From the NCBI GenBank assembly GCA_030141605.1, contig JAQGDQ010000688.1:1-20000 (forward strand): a DNA stretch of 20,000 nt, written 5' to 3'. The notes under the pieces were generated by a model. It worked only from the letters and a program-made list of their open reading frames with translations. It made no database searches and was not told where the DNA came from. Source of the stretch: Tubiluchus corallicola (Eukaryota > Priapulida > Priapulimorpha > Priapulimorphida > Tubiluchidae). The position numbers and the translations under genes are program-made. Each line of letters begins with the position of its first letter. Position 1 is the stretch's first letter. Shown here piece after piece: positions 18,299 to 20,000 of this stretch.

Positions 18299-18970
18299 CA
18301 GTCAAGAATCTGATGTCGTAGTGATATCACAGTGACCTCACGCTTGAGCTCATAATGAGACCAAAATCATGAAATCGTACTGAGCTAAATTTGTAACCGT
18401 CTTTTTAGATCACACTGACCTCATGCCATGACATCATGCTGAGCTCAAGTCATGAATAAATAATTAGTTCAACGAATTTGATTAAAACATTAATTACAAT
18501 TAATAACAAAATCTGAGTAGTGCACTGAATGCTTTCTTTTTTGTCCATACGATAATATAGGTAGGTATAATTTTATTTAATTTTTTCAGAAACGTATTCG
18601 GGAAAATTTAATACGTTTTTTAGCAAAACTAATTTAAAGCAACATCTTGGTCACTAAAACGCAAGCTCACTATGACGTCATGACTGTGATCGATGCTTCC
18701 ATGAGGTCATGCATATGAGCAGATTATGAGCTCAGTCTGACATCACATTTATGACCATTTTATGAGCTCACGTTTATGAGCTCACTATGACATCATGATT
18801 ATGATGTTTCCACGAGGTCATGCATATGAACAGATTATGAGCTCAGTCTAACATCGCGATCTTGACTGCATAATGACCTCATGCTTACGAGCCCAATATG
18901 ACATTATTATATTCTCATTTTCATGATTTCATGCTTTTGAGCCAAATATGAGCATTTCATGTCTTGACTG
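18299..18970. mobile_element. Palindrome-rich element with short TIR (CAGTCAAGA)
   Basis: CAGTCAAGA at 18299 and TCTTGACTG ending at 18970 are inverted. Inside, GAGCTC palindromes alternate with TGACNTCA-type and GAGGTCATG motifs. Two units of about 115 nt start at 18668 and 18783 (CACTATGAC...CGAGGTCATGCATATGA...GAGCTCAGTCT), with a degraded third after 18895. No coding frame. A clean target duplication is not visible. Confidence 0.65.
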
Positions 18971-19524
18971 GATTCACCGTTTTATTAAATGCGTTATTTA
19001 GTTATCCCAATAGATGTTTTAAATCAATTTGCTGTTTTACTACCCTTGCCCTTGTACTTTGTTAGGATTTATCCTTTATTAACCTTGATGTTTAAATGTA
19101 GTAATAATGTTTAATTGAAAATAATGGTTTCAAAGAGACGTTTACAAATTTGTCACTTTTACGTTGGTTTTAAAGAGACTTTTACAAATTTGTATCTTTT
19201 ACTAATACAAAAGAGTTAATACGGCCTTCTCTTCACATGGTCATCCAACCACCGCAAATTCACTAATCTTTAAAATAAGGGCACCGTGTAAAGGACCCCA
19301 TGGTCGTACGTGGCTCTTGCGTTTGGCTTCTTTTTATTAGTTTTTCTATGTAATTACTGTATTCAACCATGTATGCGAAACAAGTGATCTATGTCTTATA
19401 TCTGTATCATCTGTCACAGAAAACTGGAGATACTCAACAATAATGAATATGTTTGTTCTGCTAGACTTGAGTATAGGACCTAAAACATTCGACAGCTTAT
19501 ATCATCCATTACTTCTCCATAAAT
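18971..19524. other. AT-rich intergenic sequence with a 40-nt duplication
   Basis: The only structure noted is a two-unit repeat (19125-19162 and 19165-19202) with TTTACAAATTTGT in both. No gene was recognised. Confidence 0.5.
19125..19202. repeat. Tandem duplication, 40-nt period
   Basis: TGGTTTCAAAGAGACG and TGGTTTTAAAGAGACT start units at 19125 and 19165. Both continue with TTTACAAATTTGT and end in CTTTTAC. Confidence 0.85.
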
Positions 19525-19546
19525 TATATATATATATATATATATA
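19525..19546. repeat. (TA)n microsatellite
   Basis: An uninterrupted run of eleven TA units. It directly adjoins TAATAATCTTTATTTG, so it may be the 3' tail of a minus-strand retroelement. Confidence 0.95.
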
Positions 19547-19700
19547 ATAATCTTTATTTGCCATTAAAAACATTGATGATCACTGATAAAAACTTTACAG
19601 AGATAATCAATCAGTGTTAGTTAATAAAAACTTACACTGCTGAAGGCAAATGCGTCAGTGCAATCTAAACTACTGTGCAGTAATGACGAATAAATCAAAC
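19547..19700 (-). mobile_element. Possible LINE/SINE 3' end, minus strand
   Basis: Read on the minus strand the sequence ends CAAATAAAGATTATTA followed by (TA)n, a common 3' terminus of non-LTR elements. A weak inverted pair (ATCACTGAT and ATCAATCAGTG) lies within 40 nt. No coding sequence, and the inner boundary is unknown. Confidence 0.4.
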
Positions 19701-19803
19701 ATATTTACAACCATACACAACAAAAAATAAAAAAAAACTATGATTTAATTAATATGGCCTATATAAAATACTTAATAGTATTTTATTAATACTATAAGAA
19801 ATC

Positions 19804-20000
19804 CAATTACGAGCTATTGGATTTCTCAAAGAAGCTTACGCAATTGACGATTACTTAATTAACAGGATGCAAAGGATTAAACTTCAAAATAATATTTATT
19901 GATATCGGGGATTAATAAAAAGAAACGTACCACAAGGCAAAATTCTCGGCCCACTTTTATTTTGCCTCTATTTTAACGATATCCCTGAAAATATAGTAAA
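19804..20000 (+). pseudogene. LINE reverse transcriptase fragment (motif 4-5 region), runs off the right edge
   Basis: The reading LRAIGFLKEAYAIDDYLINR, then a TGA at 19900, then VPQGKILGPLLFCLYFNDIP fits the YGIxxxxxxWFxSYLxNRxQ and GVPQGSxLGPLLFLLYINDI blocks of non-LTR reverse transcriptases. The frame is the same on both sides of the stop. The catalytic motif that follows would be outside the window. One stop marks it as decayed; it may continue the element started at 17902. Confidence 0.85.

Noticed and set aside
1-20000. CRISPR arrays, bacterial operons, riboswitches or rRNA
   Set aside because: No regularly spaced short direct repeats with unique spacers, no prokaryotic gene layout and no rRNA-like sequence were seen. 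The only regular array has 121-bp adjoining units.

Overview
The window looks like nuclear DNA of an invertebrate metazoan. It is AT-rich. Its genes are split by GT-AG introns of roughly 0.2-3 kb, and it holds many eukaryotic transposable elements (LINE reverse-transcriptase remnants and small terminal-inverted-repeat DNA elements). No operons, Shine-Dalgarno sites or bacterial genes were seen. The phylum cannot be fixed from this sequence alone. All exon boundaries below were placed by eye from splice consensus, reading phase and remembered protein family alignments.

Two genes are recognisable, and they are arranged head to head. On the minus strand, eight coding exons between 13347 and 661 give the first 525 residues of EME1. 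EME1 is the non-catalytic partner of MUS81 in the XPF-family structure-specific endonuclease that cuts branched DNA and recombination intermediates. The last exon (end of the helix-hairpin-helix domain) is not found and probably lies left of position 1. On the plus strand, three exons (14991-15039, 15215-15396, 16601-16804) give a complete 144-residue mitochondrial ribosomal protein L27 (MRPL27). A poly(A) signal follows at 16967. The start codons are 1.64 kb apart. From memory, human EME1 and MRPL27 are also immediate divergent neighbours (17q21.33), so this may be an ancient gene pair sharing a promoter region.

Most of the rest is repeats inside the introns and downstream of MRPL27. Left to right: a TIR element (1416-2075; second copy 9647-10245); a pogo/Tigger-like MITE (truncated 2567-2949; intact with TA duplication 8454-8899); a family headed by AAAGGAAGACCGGACGATTG (5470, 11372, 16887, 17151); the 3' end of a LINE ORF2 (6028-6456); a 121-bp tandem array (6766-7128) with an inverted diverged relative (about 11830-12076); a hAT MITE with 8-bp duplication (7675-8129); a foldback element (8945-9193); a tRNA-like relic (10704-10764); a piggyBac-like MITE (12094-12691); a CR1-like LINE 3' end in MRPL27 intron 2 (15776 onward); and, from 17.9 kb to the right edge, decayed LINE reverse transcriptase pieces around an unusual TGAGCTCA-rich palindromic element (18299-18970).

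The two genes act in different compartments: EME1 in nuclear DNA repair, MRPL27 in the mitochondrial large ribosomal subunit. Any link between them would be through shared transcription, not biochemistry.
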